Under the pieces are notes generated by a model. The model was not told the origin of the DNA, made no database searches, and was given only the letters and a program-made list of their open reading frames with translations. This document shows, one piece after another, positions 1 through 13,616 of a stretch of 64,000 nt of DNA. This DNA comes from Capitella teleta (lineage: Eukaryota; Annelida; Polychaeta; Capitellidae). The stretch covers positions 812,372 through 876,371 of the forward strand of contig KB291798.1 of assembly GCA_000328365.1 (NCBI GenBank). Reading direction: 5' to 3'. Made by a program: the position numbers and the translations under genes. Each line of letters starts with the position of its first letter. Position 1 is the stretch's first letter.

Positions 1-3000
1 GACTTTGAGTCGTTATTTGATGCACCAAAAATGATTTCTATGCCTGGTCCACACGAGGAATATCATCGCTAACGATTTCGCGGGAGATATATTGCTAATT
101 AGGCGTGACGTCATGAGCTGTGATGAAACACCGAGTGCCCCATCTTTTACAATGGGCCTCGTCATATCAGCATGTCCTTCGACTAAACCCATGGATATTT
201 TTTTCTTTTCAAAAATAGATAGAATAATCATTTTGCCACCAGTCAGGCGCGAAAAAAAAATATTTGTTGCTATTTTTCTTATTTTAACAAGCGATTTTCT
301 AGGAAACCTACCATGTTTCTCATCCTGAAACAGTAAAAAGGTCAGCCAGAGTGCACCACGCATGCGCTTTCGTTTCGTAAACAACAAAGATGTCCTTTTA
401 TGGCGAAGATGATCTGCTCTGATTGGCTGAAATCGATAGCTTCACGAGGGCAACGGGACCAATCAGCCATCAGCCAAACCAAGCCATCAGCTGACGTTTG
501 CCTCCTATACTTCGCAATGGAAGCCATTCTCCCATAGGCGCAATGCTAACCCCGATATTCGGAATGCATTATTTCCTTACGCTTGCATCCAGGCAGGGTG
601 TTCTTGGCACGGAATGCTATCAATTGGTGCTATGAGTCAATAGAACATCACTTAAAATTTAGTTCCCCATCCCTTTAATGAGGGAGTCTGATTAACAAAT
701 TCGCCTCACCAACGGTCTGGGGTGTAGTTCAACCATGAAAATCAAAACAACGTAGACTGATTTTCTCATGTTTATCCAGTAAAGTGAAATAATATTGCGA
801 GGTTTTTTGACAAATTTACTAAATATGTTATATAGAAGCAATGAATGTTTAACTTAAAGGTTCATAGCTTAGGTCAGGATTTATTGACACGTCCAATATT
901 AATAGAATACATTCAAAATGTCTTTGCATAAGTTTGCAATTACACTGTTGCTCAAGGCAAACACAATCTTCTGCTGTCGGGAACATACTCCTCTTTGTTC
1001 TCGTATATTGAGTGGACGCACAGATCAGGATTTATCTCTAGATACGTTTGGTTATACCGTCGGCTGCTTTCTGAGCATACATTTAGTGGCATTTTAGTTA
1101 TGTCATGTCTTAAGCAAACCCAGCTGTTCCTGCTAACTGAGATCAGCCAATCAGATTTGTCCAATGTACAGAGTGATATCCTTGAATTAATGACTTTGCA
1201 CATTTTAGGGCCAAAACAATTGAGAAACGCTCGCCTCATGCTGTTGTGCAATCCGCACCTAGTCAACCCCTTGGTGTCGGCATTTATTAATTGTTCATTA
1301 TGTTGTGCATTTGTGAGACGACAGTCGACTCGCTTCTTTGATTGCTCATGAAAGAAGCCCTCAAACAGGCTGACAAAGAACAGATGTTTTTTTTTTTGGA
1401 TGAGATTTTGCAACAGTTAACACCTTTATCAAAGCAGGTCGTTGTCTTTAACATGTTGAAGACAGGCTTTAAATATACATTGTAACACAAACAAACCTTT
1501 TCTTCTGTGCTGCATTTGTATAACCATAGAATGATCTATGGTTCGAACGATCTGTAGTTTAATCCGAGTTTTAATAATCCGACCCCCCCTTAATAATAAC
1601 TCGATGCTTGGAACGGTTCTGTCACAATGCTAATTGGACTTATCCGATTCCCTCTATTTTCGAATCTGACTTCAATTTTTGGAGACCAAATTAGCTAATA
1701 AAAGTTTCCCTTAATAATCCGCCATGTCAGTGTCATCCTTTGATGTTTAATGAGTGAAGACTGTACATGTACTACAGTTTTACTTCTGTAACGTTGGGCA
1801 TTGTGACTGCAAACTGAGGCCTATTGATGCAAAGGCGGTTTCTAAGACTTGACAATCCATGTGTATGTTTTGTATATCGGGTATTACCCCCATATATACA
1901 TGAGGACAGGGAAATTGAATCAGGATGGACTCCAACTTCGAGGTTCCCTTTTTCCAACTTTTCTTTACATCATTCTAAAGATTCTTCACGTGGATCCCTG
2001 TACCAACTGTACATGAAAATTTAGAATTAGAACAATGGGTATTAATGATTATGCATACATATATGCATACATATATGCTCAATGCCTTTAATATGGTAAG
2101 TTGGTAATGCAGTACCAATTAAGTACTAATGTACGTACAATGGGGCAAATGGTGCTAAATCCGCCGTGTGAGAGGTCCTCAGATAAGGTCCGGGCTTGGC
2201 TCAAGGAGCTTCAATACATGTAGCATAATATTGCATGTAATCTAGGCTCCTTGCATTGGCTAATGTGGCTCCAATGACAATTAATGCACTTGCATATATA
2301 GGGACAATTTTATGCACCCTTTTCCCTTTGTCCAATTGTATACCAATTACTAGTACTAGTACTGTCTCCGCAGTCAAAATGCAGGCCTTCTTTTACTGAG
2401 CGATTAACTACATGTAATATATATTATAGGCCTATATTGAGCAACAAAAGAAACTATAGATGTCTTCAAAAGCCTATAAAGTAGTGCAAACTAAATTTAT
2501 CGTGGATATATGATTAGTGTGTGTGTGTTGGGTATCCCTCCATGATGAATTATTAGGAGTTTTCTGGCTGTTACGTGGAATCAGTAAGGTCAGCAAAGAT
2601 GTTGAATTTGAGGTAGGGGTCAAAATGCACAATCACACTTTAAATGGAATAATTATTTTATTGCGAAAACATGCACAAAAATTGTCATCGATAATGAATG
2701 TGGTCCCTCATTGCCTCAACACAGGCCATGCACCTTCGGCACATGCTGCGGATGAGAATTCGGATCCTCTCCTGGGCCAGTGCAGCCACCGCAAGTATCG
2801 TAGCGCCCTACATAGGCGATTACACGGCGTTTCAATGGGGATAAAATTAATGTGGACCTCTAAAAGGGCGTCGGGTGGAGTCTCGCGTTTCGAAGTCATC
2901 GTCGAACTGTTTGCCCACTTATTGGGGGTCCATAAGATCCGACGATAGCATCTGCAGTCCGGTAGATCGGCGGAAACGGTCTCGGAGGTGACTCAACAGG

Positions 3001-5639
3001 ATTGCAGGATCCTGCCTCCTGGTCGTAACCCGAGGTCTCTCAGACCTGGGTCGATCTTCCTCTGTCCATATGATGGTGAAGCGTAGACGGAGTACGAGCA
3101 GTGTAGCCCTGGATTAGCTAAAAAGCGCGAAACTTGTACAGGAACGGCAGTCTGAATTATCCCTATAGCGCACCCTGTTTCCAACAAGCTAAGATGATGC
3201 ATTGAGAAACGAAAGGTGGCAAATACCTCGCGAACCCTTCGAAGAAAGAATGACTAATGTTTGATTACTTTGCTTGATTTTTGGAGATATCCGAAATAAA
3301 CTCCTTCCCTTGTTCATTTCTATTGTTGTTCAACCAAGCACAATTTTCCTTTTTCTCTTTTTTTTTTTCTTCGTGAATTCATTGAGTGACCATTTAGGAC
3401 ACATGCAACTGATTAGGAATTATGACCCCAAAAGAATTTGAACTCTTAGGAGTTACAGATAAAGATACAATACATGCAAATATAAAACTGTATTTTGCAT
3501 TTGAAATCCTTTTGTGACTGCGACTTTTTCTAATTTCTCTGATTCCATTTTTTTCATTCGTTAATATCAGACATGCTGTTGCTATGGTAACCAGCAGGAC
3601 AGTCCCTTTTCACTCCTGTAGTTTTTGAGCATAATTCTTTATGTTTTCTTACTACTTGTACATGTAATATTTTCGGTACCAGGACATGTCCTAGCTAAAC
3701 TCTGTAAAGGGGTGAAGAAAAAACAAAAAAAAAAAAAAAAAAAAAACCACTCAACATTTTGGTGCATGGTCCATAATCCCAAAATGAAGTATTTTTATTT
3801 ATGGGCCATTGCACCCAAGGATCACTCATTATACACGCAGTAAAATCATCTCATTCACCTGTATAATCTATTTATAAAATCGCAAATGATTACAAAATTC
3901 ACGTACCAGTGTGTACTAAAACGTGTATGTACAGGCAATAGAGGTGCGTTAATTAATTATGGTTCGAACAATTTGAACTGCACGTACAGTGTCCATGTAC
4001 AATGTATCATGTATTTATCGTATATGTACAACATTGTACATACATTCAAGTTGTGAAACAAATTGTGAAGCATTCTCTTTTGGTCAATATTGCGCCCAAA
4101 CATCACACATCGTTTGTGCCGACAGTGCTGTAGCACTTCACTGGTATATGCATAATGCATATGATTACAAATTTACGATACGTATACTGAGTGTTGGTGA
4201 AGCCGTAAATCCACAACTGCCGTGCCTTGTACTAGCATTTAATTCGAGGGTGCGTTTAGACACCAGCTTCATGTAGTCATGTACTGTACAATGTACATGT
4301 ACAAAGTAGTACTACATGTACACTGACTAAGTGCGTTATGATTCCAATTTGAACATGCCATTAAAACGCATTGTCTAACGAGCAGACGACGCAGCGGCCA
4401 ACTGAGTGTTACACAATGATTAAAACGAACAAAAAATCGAATGCCTTGGGTGGTATGTAGGATTTTCTTAATTCGATAGGGAAATAATATGGAGGGAATG
4501 CATGCATATTCGTCCGCCATGGAGGCTATACTAATATACTCTATACTGTGTACTTTCCTGCGGGTGGATACAAATATTGAATAACTATTATTAGTATGTC
4601 CACGCTGAGTTACAAACACGAGAACAAAATGAGAGAAATCCTGAATCTATACATGTCTTAGAAGTTTTAATCCACAAGAATTAAATAAGTAACAGCATAC
4701 TCTAAGTATAGTAATAATGAGTTTGGCACTGAGAAAGAATTCCATTATCCTGGATAGAAAGAGCATTGAAATGTATGCAACATGCATCAGAGATCTACTG
4801 TAGAACAGGAAATTTTCGCGCTGCATGAAATTTTCGCTATATTAGCGGTCAGGATCGAACGCGCAAATTAGATGCCCACGAAAATCTTCTGGGCGATTTT
4901 ATAATGTGACCCTACCCTTGACCGCGAATAATTGGTGCTGCGAATGAAGGCCCAAGCCATAAAACCGCGAAATTTGCAGTCTGAGGAAATTTCTTGTTGT
5001 ACAGTATCAAGTATCAGCTATTGAAGTGATACTTATGATTGGTTAAAATAATTAGGACGGTTCAGGAATTCACAGTTGTATTAAATGAGGTACGTTTATA
5101 TTAGAGAATATTCCAGATATGCAGGAAGGAATGCATTTGTATGAATATTACCTTAAATCATGAATCACAGAATAGCTAAAAGCAAATTATTTTAAATTAA
5201 ATAGGTACATAACGACAGGAGAAATAAATGTGGGAGCAGTGATATTGAGATTAATTTTGAAGCAGAGAATTGATTTCAGTTGAATTGAGTCAAATCAGCA
5301 CATAATCAGATCTCTGGTTCAAACGTTCAAACATTCTAAGATATAAGCAAAAGTTTAATTATATAGCGGTGAAGTTATAAGCATATTCTAGGTAAGAAAT
5401 TATTAGTCATAGTCAATGTAACAGAAATAATCTGAGTAAGCATAGATGTACTGGTAAATAATCTCACATGTTGTTTTTGCTGCACAGAAAAATGTCACAA
5501 TTACACCAATCCAATCCAAAACAATTACAACAGTCCTAATACAGATAAGATTTTAGAAGAAAGATGTTGAAAATAAATATTTTTAAGGTAAATAATTGAG
5601 TTTTTAGAAGAGAGAAAAGGCACAAAACATAGAAGAATT
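1..5639. other. Gene-poor left flank
   Basis: No exon chain or recognisable protein was found here on either strand. The open frames are short, lack family similarity and lie in AT-rich sequence. It contains A-rich and T-rich runs (about 3361-3370 and 3721-3746), short ATGCATAC repeats near 2050, a Tigger-like AATCCG-rich patch near 1557-1720 without a clear partner end, and many TACATGTA palindromes. A GC-richer piece at 2700-3200 reads open on both strands but matches nothing I know. Confidence 0.6.
330..530. promoter_or_regulatory. Promoter-like patch with CCAAT boxes and an NRF1-like site
   Basis: There is an inverted CCAAT box (ATTGG at 422-426), a direct one (CCAAT at 459-463) within near-palindromic flanks (CTGATTGGCTG and GACCAATCAGCC), and CGCATGCGC at 359-367, which resembles an NRF1 half-site. 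These cluster in about 110 bp of locally GC-richer sequence, as in CpG-type animal promoters. No downstream first exon could be identified, so the driven gene may lie left of the window. The promoter role is inference. Confidence 0.35.
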
Positions 5640-8600
5640 TCACAGAACATGCGCTCCTAGGGATTTCAGGAAAGGGTCGATGTTGATTTGTCCAGAAGAA
5701 GTGTTTTGTTGCATCAAGTCAGGAATAATCTCCATTGGAAGATCCAACATGTATGCATCATTAAAACGCTCCACTGCCCAATTCACACGATCTGGAGGCA
5801 GGTGCCCTGTGGATTGTTCAATACATTTACATGGTCATGAGGTGGAGGTTACCTACCAGTTCCACCGTCATCCAGATCATACAATGCTTGCGCAAGTTTC
5901 ATGTAACGCTCAAACCAATTTTCTTCGCGCATTTTTTTAGTTTTCTCTTCCAGCATTTTCACTTTGGCTGCCTGGTAATTGACTCATCAGATGGCTCTAT
6001 TTGGCTTCATAATTAAAACCGTACCTCATATTTTTTGTGTAGTTCGTTTAATTCGTGATCGAGATCTGATTGAGAATCTTTAAGAGGTGGCGGCCTCCTC
6101 TCAATCGGCCTCAACTCTTCCTCTTCCACTTTTCCATACTTGGGATGATTGCGTCCAAGCACCGAGTCAGGGTCATCAGTTTCCAAGTAAGAGAACGGTT
6201 TCCTTGGCGACTTTGTCTGAGAAAAATGAACAATGTGAATTCAGAGATGCATTATCTTACTTACTCTTGATGACAATTGGGGTGCCATGTTGTTCGATTC
6301 CAGGGGCCAGTTGTTGGATGGCATTGGGTAGTGCTTCACATATTCCGTGGGCCTCTTGCTCTCTGGGATCCTGAGGCCTGTGTGTGCTGGTTGAACTCTT
6401 TCTAAGAAGGCTAAAAATTGCTGCCAACTGCAAGCAGAGTTTGTGAAGAGGAAATTTCTTTGAAAGTTAAACCTTACTCATATTGTCCATTACTAGAATC
6501 ACATTTATCAATGACTTGGTTCATGAGGGACTCTTGCAGAGGAATGCGAGTGCTGTACGCCAATGACTTGATCTGCAATCAAAGAGTGTTTCTTTGAGAT
6601 GCTCAACATCAGAACAAGCCACTCACCTGATCTTTGGCCATTTTACCCCTGTGCTGTCGGTCAGCTGATCGAAACACTTGCCAAATATTCTCAAAATTCA
6701 CATCTTCTGAAGACTCCAAGAGCTGTTGTTCAACCAGTTTCAGCAGCTTGGAGTGGTCTCGTACTGTGTCGGTTTTAGTTGATGCCGTGCTGGAAGCCAA
6801 CCCACAAAAATTATCCATATTCAAGGTCTTGATTATACCAAGTATAACTCAATAGGTATACACGTATTACTGTTACTGAAGTCTGCACATTTCAAATTAG
6901 GGAAAGAAGAAGCGATCCGAAATATGAACTAACTTTTCAGCTTGGAATGCAACAGGATTATAGAAGGCTCGGTCAGTGGGATTCCTGTTCACCTCTGGAG
7001 GCCCTCTAGAATACAAATAATGGAAAGAGCAAAATGAGGAATGACCGGCAACGTACCCTTGTAACCGCTGCGGTTCTCTTTCGTTTTCAATGGGTTTCAA
7101 AGATGACGAAATGAATGAAAGAATCTTTTCATAATTCACGAAGCCAGGCTCTTTGCTTTCATCAATAAATAACGATGCCACAAGACGCAAGTTCTCAGCA
7201 GATATATTCACCTGAAGGAAGAGAAAGCGATAGAAATGTACGTTGCCCATTTGAGCCGTGCTTACAGCGTTTTATCAATGCATCATGTGATTCGTATCGC
7301 TTATTGATCGCTGAAAGTGTCTTTTGAGGTTTCAGAAGCCAAAAATGAACTTCAATTCCCGTCTTGGGGCAGAGGGAGAAGCCTTTTACTTGCTATACTA
7401 GCTACCACTGGATATCCACAGTAGTACATGAACACATCATTCACTTAAGAATCAGATGATGATTGAATCATCAGAAACTACGGTTGATGCCCTTGCATGA
7501 CTGAATGGCCCATATTTATAATTCTTAATTTTCCATACATTGCGTGAACCACCCACTCTACGGTAATTGCTTAGCGTGATTCTAATTTATAATCAACTCA
7601 AATATTCATTATATTATTATATGGATGAGCCTAATTAGAAATTAGTATGCAACCAATACTCAAACAATGAGAAGAGAGAGAGGGTGGCTCAGATTGCAAT
7701 TATTATTCTCTTATGACATAATTCGCGTACACACAACGGCAGTTCTAACTTACGAACATACAAATGTTAGTGGAGTAAACCACCAATTATATTGCCAGCC
7801 ACCAAAAAAAGGCCATTTGGCTAAGAATTAAGATTCATGCGCTGGGAAAAATAAATAGCCCACGGTGATAAGTTAAATAAAGTTGTCATAATTATCTTTG
7901 TACAACCAGGTTAATGCAGCACCTTTCACAGAATAGACCTGAATTAGGCATTCGACGGATTTTAAGAAAGATGTCATGTATACAGTCGGATTGTATAGCT
8001 TTGTGTTGAGATACATGTATAGGTGTCACGCCTAATTGATGCTTTGGTATTAGGTGCTCTGGGCTCAATAATGAAACAATCGGCAAAACCAAAAAGCGCA
8101 AGCTCACAGCTCACTTGATTTAAAACATTTGCTTCTGATCGAAATGCTGAACACGTCGTTTGTGTCAATAAAGAGAGAAATAAATCAATATTGATCTGAC
8201 TTCTTGAGTTGACAAGAAGGAGTTTGTTCTCAAATACACAGGTCGAGGAATAGGAAACTAAGCAACCAATGAATGAAACAGCGAGCCAATTATCACATCC
8301 GATACGAACAATAGCTCTGAAGTATTCACTGTGACCTTGTTGGAACACCCAAGTACCCAAAATTCATATCGATTGCATATGGGATCAACAGCTGCACAAT
8401 TGGTCTATTCATTTTCAATTATTCTGAAATGCTGCGGGTTATGCCTTGCAACTGGTGGCAATAAATACAAGAAATATTTCTGTATGGCTTGCATTTCCTA
8501 AAAGGTCCTTCATCTGTTTATCAGAAATGAACATACAGTATAATAAAAACAGAGGTACTGACCTGAAATCGCATGAGCACCAGTCCAAGTTCCGTGTAAT

Positions 8601-10993
8601 TGACGCATCCGGTTAAATTACGATCGTATCCCGTCAGTTCCAAATACACATCTTTCAATTTCTTGGAGTCAAACGTGGTTAGATCATGGTACACTCTCTG
8701 TCTTAAATCAAGTTCTTCATGTTTGTTTAATTGAATGGGATGTGAAGGCAGGTATCCCTGGATTGGCAGGTGGCGACTGAGGTCTTTCTCTTGAGAAATT
8801 GGAGGAACTACACGATGCGGACTGAAGGCGGCTCGTAATTCTGGAGAGTGGCGCTGAGAATTACGTCCGTCCTGAGTGGATAAAAGAGTGATTAGAGGAG
8901 TGAAAGTTTCAGTATAAAGCTTATATAGAATGTGCAGTAATAAATAAACCTGGTACAAACACTGTATAAAAAATTTAAAATGCTTAATTATAGGAAAGAT
9001 CTTCAAAAAAGGTAGATAAATAAGGACACGTTATTACCAAGTCATATACAAAGTGGACCAAAAGTAGTCTTATCTACTCCATGTTAAAGATCTCAATGCT
9101 TTCCAATGGTGCTATGCATTTCTGAGAAAACAGATCGCAGTGTGAAAACAACACAAAAATAAGAGAAATAAATACTTGGTATGATTAGTATAAAATGTCA
9201 TGCTGCTATTCCTATCATTTATATTCCAATTTCATCAACATTGATGCCAATTTATCTCGATTAATAGAGTGCACTCATCATTCCACGATATTCCACTTTT
9301 GGCGGCAAACAGGGCCCTGGACCATGGATAAGCTTCATTGAACGCATAATTAAGGCATCGCTCTCATACTATTGTTTTGTTTGAGAGTGCTATATATATA
9401 AATATTTATTCTCACACAACGAAATATTGATGCACAAGAAAGAAAATAAGAAAAAATAAGTAAAAATAACAATAATAATAATAAAAATAATAACAGAAAA
9501 CAAATATGGAGCATATTAATTAGGCGGTTATTCATAATTGATACATATTAGCAAATTTTAGATTTTTATTGTTGCGACAGTGGCACTAATGTGTATCTCC
9601 TAAATCAAAACAAAACAGAGAGTTTGTATTGAAGCGCCATGCAAGAGATGACATTCTTTACTGCTCGTTAAGGGGCTTATCTCATCTGATTTTGCTCTCT
9701 TCGCGATCACTCACCACTCGCATATAAATGTTCCTCCCTCATTCAACATTGTTTTTTACTTGATTTCCTTGCATCAATGGAGGCAGAATAACATTGTTAA
9801 TCCATACCAAGTAGTTATTTTTTTGAATAATTGATACAAATAAGCAAATTTTAGATTTTTATTTTTAACATGGAGTAGACTACTTTTGGCCCACTCTGTA
9901 TAAAACAAGCTAATAAAATTATGATGATTGCTACTGCATTATAATTTGGCACTCCTCTTCGATATTGATCTGAGAATGATATTAGGCATTGATTCGTGCA
10001 ATAATTTATCTGCATGAACATCATATCTCGATCCATTGAAACAAGAAATTTGATTAATGAGGATAACGAAAGGACAGTTTTTGTGAGAGTCCTCCATTGA
10101 TCATTCACACAAAAGAACTATGGCCAAAAATACGTATCTTTAAGAGAACAATATTGAAAGTCAGAATATCGAATTAACTCACAGGGACAGCACTGTTATA
10201 GGTCTGAATCGGTCTTTGCAGAAATGGCTGAGGGTTGAACTCATTTGGTTTCTCAGTCAGGGGAGCCAACTTCAGAGGAGTTGCTCCGTTTCTGGAATCG
10301 GCCCCTTGGGTTGGTTCTGAGGGCCCAGGATCACCATGACGTGGGCTGCGTATGAGATTAGAGGATTATCACAAGTCTCAAATTAGAGAGATATACAACG
10401 TACATCAGGTGTTTACTATCCTCGTAAACAGTGACACGCTTTCCTCCGATAATCTTTGTTCGGACCACTGGTGTGTTTTGAGTTCCAAACGGGGCATTGC
10501 GGGTGATTGCAGGAGTTTTCCATTGATAATCGAGTTCTGTATTCTCCGACTGTGCGCAGGAATTTATTAAAAATGGTAATCAAAAAGAAAATAAATAAGG
10601 TGTGTATTTTAAGTAAGATTAAATTAGTAAATTAGTAAAAAAAATTGAAAGTTGAAATATGTAAACCTTACAAAAGAAAAAGTTTCAAACTGCAAGTAAG
10701 TCACACAAAGTTGAAAAAAACACACTCAAAAACGCATGCATGCAAATCACGATTGAAGTAGAAATTGAATACCTTCTCATTTTGCCTTGTTTCATTACTC
10801 TGAATCAATAAATAACACAAAATTTCATTTCTCAAGATCCAAGAACACAAAACATCAACAACAACAAAAAGTAAAGAGAACGAATAAAAGCAAAGCACAT
10901 CAAGCAATTATTAACATAACTACATCGTACATATTGAATAAAAACAACAGAAGATTGACAGAAGCGACTTACCCTTCTTCCTAGCTTTGGCAT
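5640..10993 (-). CDS. C1orf87: C1orf87-like protein (EF-hand-related), 586 aa, 12 exons
   Basis: Coding exons, 5' to 3' on the minus strand: 10993-10973, 10549-10404, 10345-10183, 8871-8563, 7211-7057, 7005-6934, 6789-6627, 6572-6478, 6427-6265, 6216-6025, 5971-5857, 5806-5640. The lengths sum to 1761 nt and every junction keeps phase. The start MPKLGRR is followed directly by a GTAAGT donor. Similarity to vertebrate C1orf87 (recalled, not searched) lies in GFVNYEKILSFI (exon 5), the EF-hand-like stretch VIDKCDSSNGQYDWQQFLAF across exons 8-9, and the C-terminal block FERYMKLAQALYDLDDG. The loops lack several canonical calcium ligands, so binding may be lost. Human C1orf87 is about 546 residues with no well-established function. 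The intron between exons 3 and 4 carries a mariner-type MITE. The last intron is only 50 bp. Confidence 0.85.
9047..9900. mobile_element. Mariner-type non-autonomous element (MITE) in the C1orf87 intron
   Basis: The ends are inverted repeats: TACAAAGTGGACCAAAAGTAG at the left and the complement of TACAGAGTGGGCCAAAAGTAG at the right. The similarity runs on for about 40 bp, to the TTAACATGGAGTAGA region. TA dinucleotides flank both ends (9045-9046 and 9901-9902), as expected for Tc1/mariner insertion. The 854-bp interior is AT-rich and has no transposase frame. An internal direct repeat (GCAAATTTTAGATTTTTAT at about 9549 and 9843) lies near the right end. Confidence 0.75.
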
Positions 10994-10999
10994 TTCTGT

Positions 11000-12535
11000 G
11001 CTAATCCGAGATTCTTACACAACTAAAGTCCTAATAAAGCGACATAGAAAAGAAAGTTTGTCATGCTACGATTAAAAGGCCGATTGAGGTTTTATTGATC
11101 CTTTTTGACTCAGCCCCCACAGAGGTAAAAGGATAATCATTCAGCAAAACAAAGTAGCAGTGAGCGAGATAATCCCTGGGCGAGAATGAAGCCTCACACC
11201 GTTACTTAATTATGAATATGCTTCACAGCAAATTCCAATCAATTTTCATTACATAGCATTACACAATAATATGCAATTTCTATCATTCCCCCTTACACCA
11301 GACACACATGTACAAGTGTAATCTAAGATAAAGTCAATCGCAGTAATCTTAATTCCCAAACTAAAAAATGTGACTAGCTATACAAGTAATTAAAGCTGAG
11401 ATATCGAGCAAAATGACTACAATTGTAATGAGGACGGTGAGGTGCATTCAATTGAATCAATTGAATTGAAATTCAAATCACGACCAATTTAATTGTAAGC
11501 CAAAAAGCAAGATGTTCATAAATCATGTTTATACAAACCCTGTCAAGAATGTTATTGAATCTGTAAGGCATTCCAACATGAAGGAGTTGCATGGACGCTC
11601 CTGATCAATCATTTGAAAAACCGATCCGTTGATTCAATCTCTGTAAAAAGTGAGGTATTTAATGTTATAAATACCAACATCAGAATGATTTCAACAGTGC
11701 AAATCAAACACCTTTCATGGCACACATGGTGAGCAGAAGATTGGTGGCTTTGGCTGACATGTTTACTGAAAAAGCTGTCTACATTATGACCAATCTGTAT
11801 ATCGGCTCATCGCTAAAGACAGGGTGCATCTTGGATCGTCTCATAACCATTGGCGGGAGCATGAGAAGACTAAGTACTTGGTGCTTTGTGATAATGTGTT
11901 GGTGTTCTTTGGTTTTATGAACACTTGTAGTGATGAAGTGACAAGCCAATTAGGACAGCAGCTTAAGATTGTTTTCGTTTGGCTTTCATAAAAAAGGCAG
12001 TAATATTTGTAGGGAAGTACAGAGTCTAGAATTTGCCGGAACCCGAAAAGAGAGTTCCGAGAGGTCTGCTCTGGCCGAAAATGGATCGGAACCCGGAACA
12101 AGAGCCACACAAAAAGATTGGTGAAAAAAAAACCACATACACAAAATTAACCTAAAGTTGATTTATGGTCATTTACCTCCAGCCTTGAACCCTTACGGCT
12201 GTCATCAAGTCCACTTGCATAGCGGTCTTAGAGCTTTATCAAATGAAGCAGAAACAAAGAAAAGTGTACAATGTACACACAGAACAAGTATTGTCAAATA
12301 GTACATACATGCTGACAAGACTTATTTCACAGATGCCCCTATCAGGATGAAGGCACCATTGTCACGCAAATACATGCATGCAATGTTCATTTTAGGTAGC
12401 CAGCTCCTCCTGTGTGCTGATAGGGTGATCAACCCATAATTCACTCTTGAATGTCTTTTAGAAAAGCCATTAATGCTGTGATAACAAGCAAATTAGGAGA
12501 TCAGAGTCTCTCATAGAGAGATTTCTGACATAATT
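11000..12535. other. Intergenic, nothing assigned
   Basis: This stretch lies upstream of the C1orf87-like start codon. It is AT-rich with short open frames only. A plus-strand frame at 11717-11920 is open for 67 codons but has no splice context or recognisable family. It presumably contains the C1orf87 promoter, but I see no clear TATA or CCAAT arrangement to place it. Confidence 0.5.
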
Positions 12536-12957
12536 AATGTTTATATGTAAATATATGAATGGTCTTATTAATGTTGATTTTAGGGATTGTGTCAAATTGA
12601 ATGTAAACTCTAGTCATGCAAATCTCTGTTGTTCTCATAATGGTTTGATTTTTAATGAAGCATTTTCAAGAACCAAACATTTTAAAGCATTATATTTCAA
12701 TCACTTGCCTCAATTGTGGAATATTTTACCTGTTGAAATACGGAAATTGTATAACTCACCTCGTTTTAGAACAAAACTGAGCGAATTTTATCAGCGCAAG
12801 CTTTCTAATTTTGATGTAAATAACCAGTCTTTTAACCTCTATTTGCCGTTGTCATGGATCTTATCATGTCTGACTTGTTACACAAAATTGTATGTACTTG
12901 TTTAGTGTATTTTATAGGTTTCAATTGCCTCCTTCACATTCATGTGTTTTATTAACG

Positions 12958-12995
<38 letters not shown>
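12536..12995 (+). mobile_element. LINE 3' fragment with poly(A) tail
   Basis: The frame 12537-12905 encodes the C-terminal part of a non-LTR retrotransposon reverse transcriptase. It shows the usual MNGLINVDFRD start, the arrangement FNHLPQLWNILPVEIR, and a closing RTKLSEFYQRKL. About 55 bp after the stop is a run of 33 A at 12963-12995, consistent with the end of a reverse-transcribed insertion. The element is truncated at its 5' side. The clade (CR1/Jockey-like) is a guess from the C-terminal pattern. Confidence 0.75.
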
Positions 12996-12997
<2 letters not shown>

Positions 12998-13241
12998 TTA
13001 CACAATCAATTAATTGAAGAAACAAAGCTTGAAGTTTCTGAGTCGCCGCCAGTCGCTTTAATTTTACTGTCTTTTTTTTGCTTCCTCTTGACTCTCCTTC
13101 GTCCATCAGGTGTTGCGTAATGTCTTGCTCTAACATTGAATTGATTGAATCAATGACACGTTTTTTGGGGGGCACAAACGTCGGCGATGAGTTCCGGGAC
13201 CATAGGCGATATTTCCCAGAACCGAAACTCAGGGAAAACAC
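12990..13241 (-). CDS. Possible orphan first exon of an unrecognised gene
   Basis: A minus-strand frame starts with ATG at 13241 and reads MFSLSFGSGKYRLW, then a lysine-rich stretch (VPPKKRVIDSINSMLEQD, GSKKKTVKLKRLAATQK), and ends near a possible donor TGT|GTAATC just before the T33 run that is the complement of the LINE poly(A). Composition and codon choice look coding, unlike the surroundings. I could not find a second exon or a family. The insertion of the LINE next to it may have disrupted a gene. It could also be chance. Confidence 0.3.
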
Positions 13242-13546
13242 CAGGATTCCAGGGAGCCAGAGTCGGGATCAATCCGGGACCTGGAACTCTGTGCTGTGAC
13301 TGCTGTCCCTAAATATTTGTGTGAGTCTATTTTTGTGATTCAGTCAATCATAGGCAATTATTGTGGCATCTCTTTTACTTTTAAGCAATCCGACATAGAC
13401 CGGTATTATCTCAATCATGGCATAACATATATCTATTTCGCGCAAGTAATATAACCATATATGCATAGTGATTAACTGATTATCATATAAATACATGTAA
13501 TATAATAATTATACATCACATCACATGATGTACTAGATAGAGCAGG

Positions 13547-13616
13547 TAGCCTGTAGTGCAATCTATAATTTGTAGCCTGTAGTGCAATCTATAATTTGTA
13601 GCCTGTAGTGTAATCT
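13547..13616. repeat. 26-bp tandem repeat, 2.7 copies
   Basis: The unit TAGCCTGTAGTGCAATCTAT plus six bases (AATTTG) is repeated exactly at 13547 and 13573. A third copy from 13599 runs for 18 bases with one change. Near-identity suggests recent duplication. Confidence 0.85.

Noticed and set aside
995-1351. 118-codon plus-strand frame
   Set aside because: It does not match a known family, has no promoter or splice context, and overlaps an equally long antisense frame.
9350-9535. Leu/Phe-rich 61-codon minus-strand frame
   Set aside because: It is low-complexity AT-rich sequence inside the mariner-type MITE.
11717-11920. 67-codon plus-strand frame near 11.8 kb
   Set aside because: It reads smoothly but has no recognisable motif or splice partners. 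It is left unassigned.
12963-12995. Coding homopolymer or assembly filler
   Set aside because: The A33 run is explained as the poly(A) tail of the LINE fragment just upstream.
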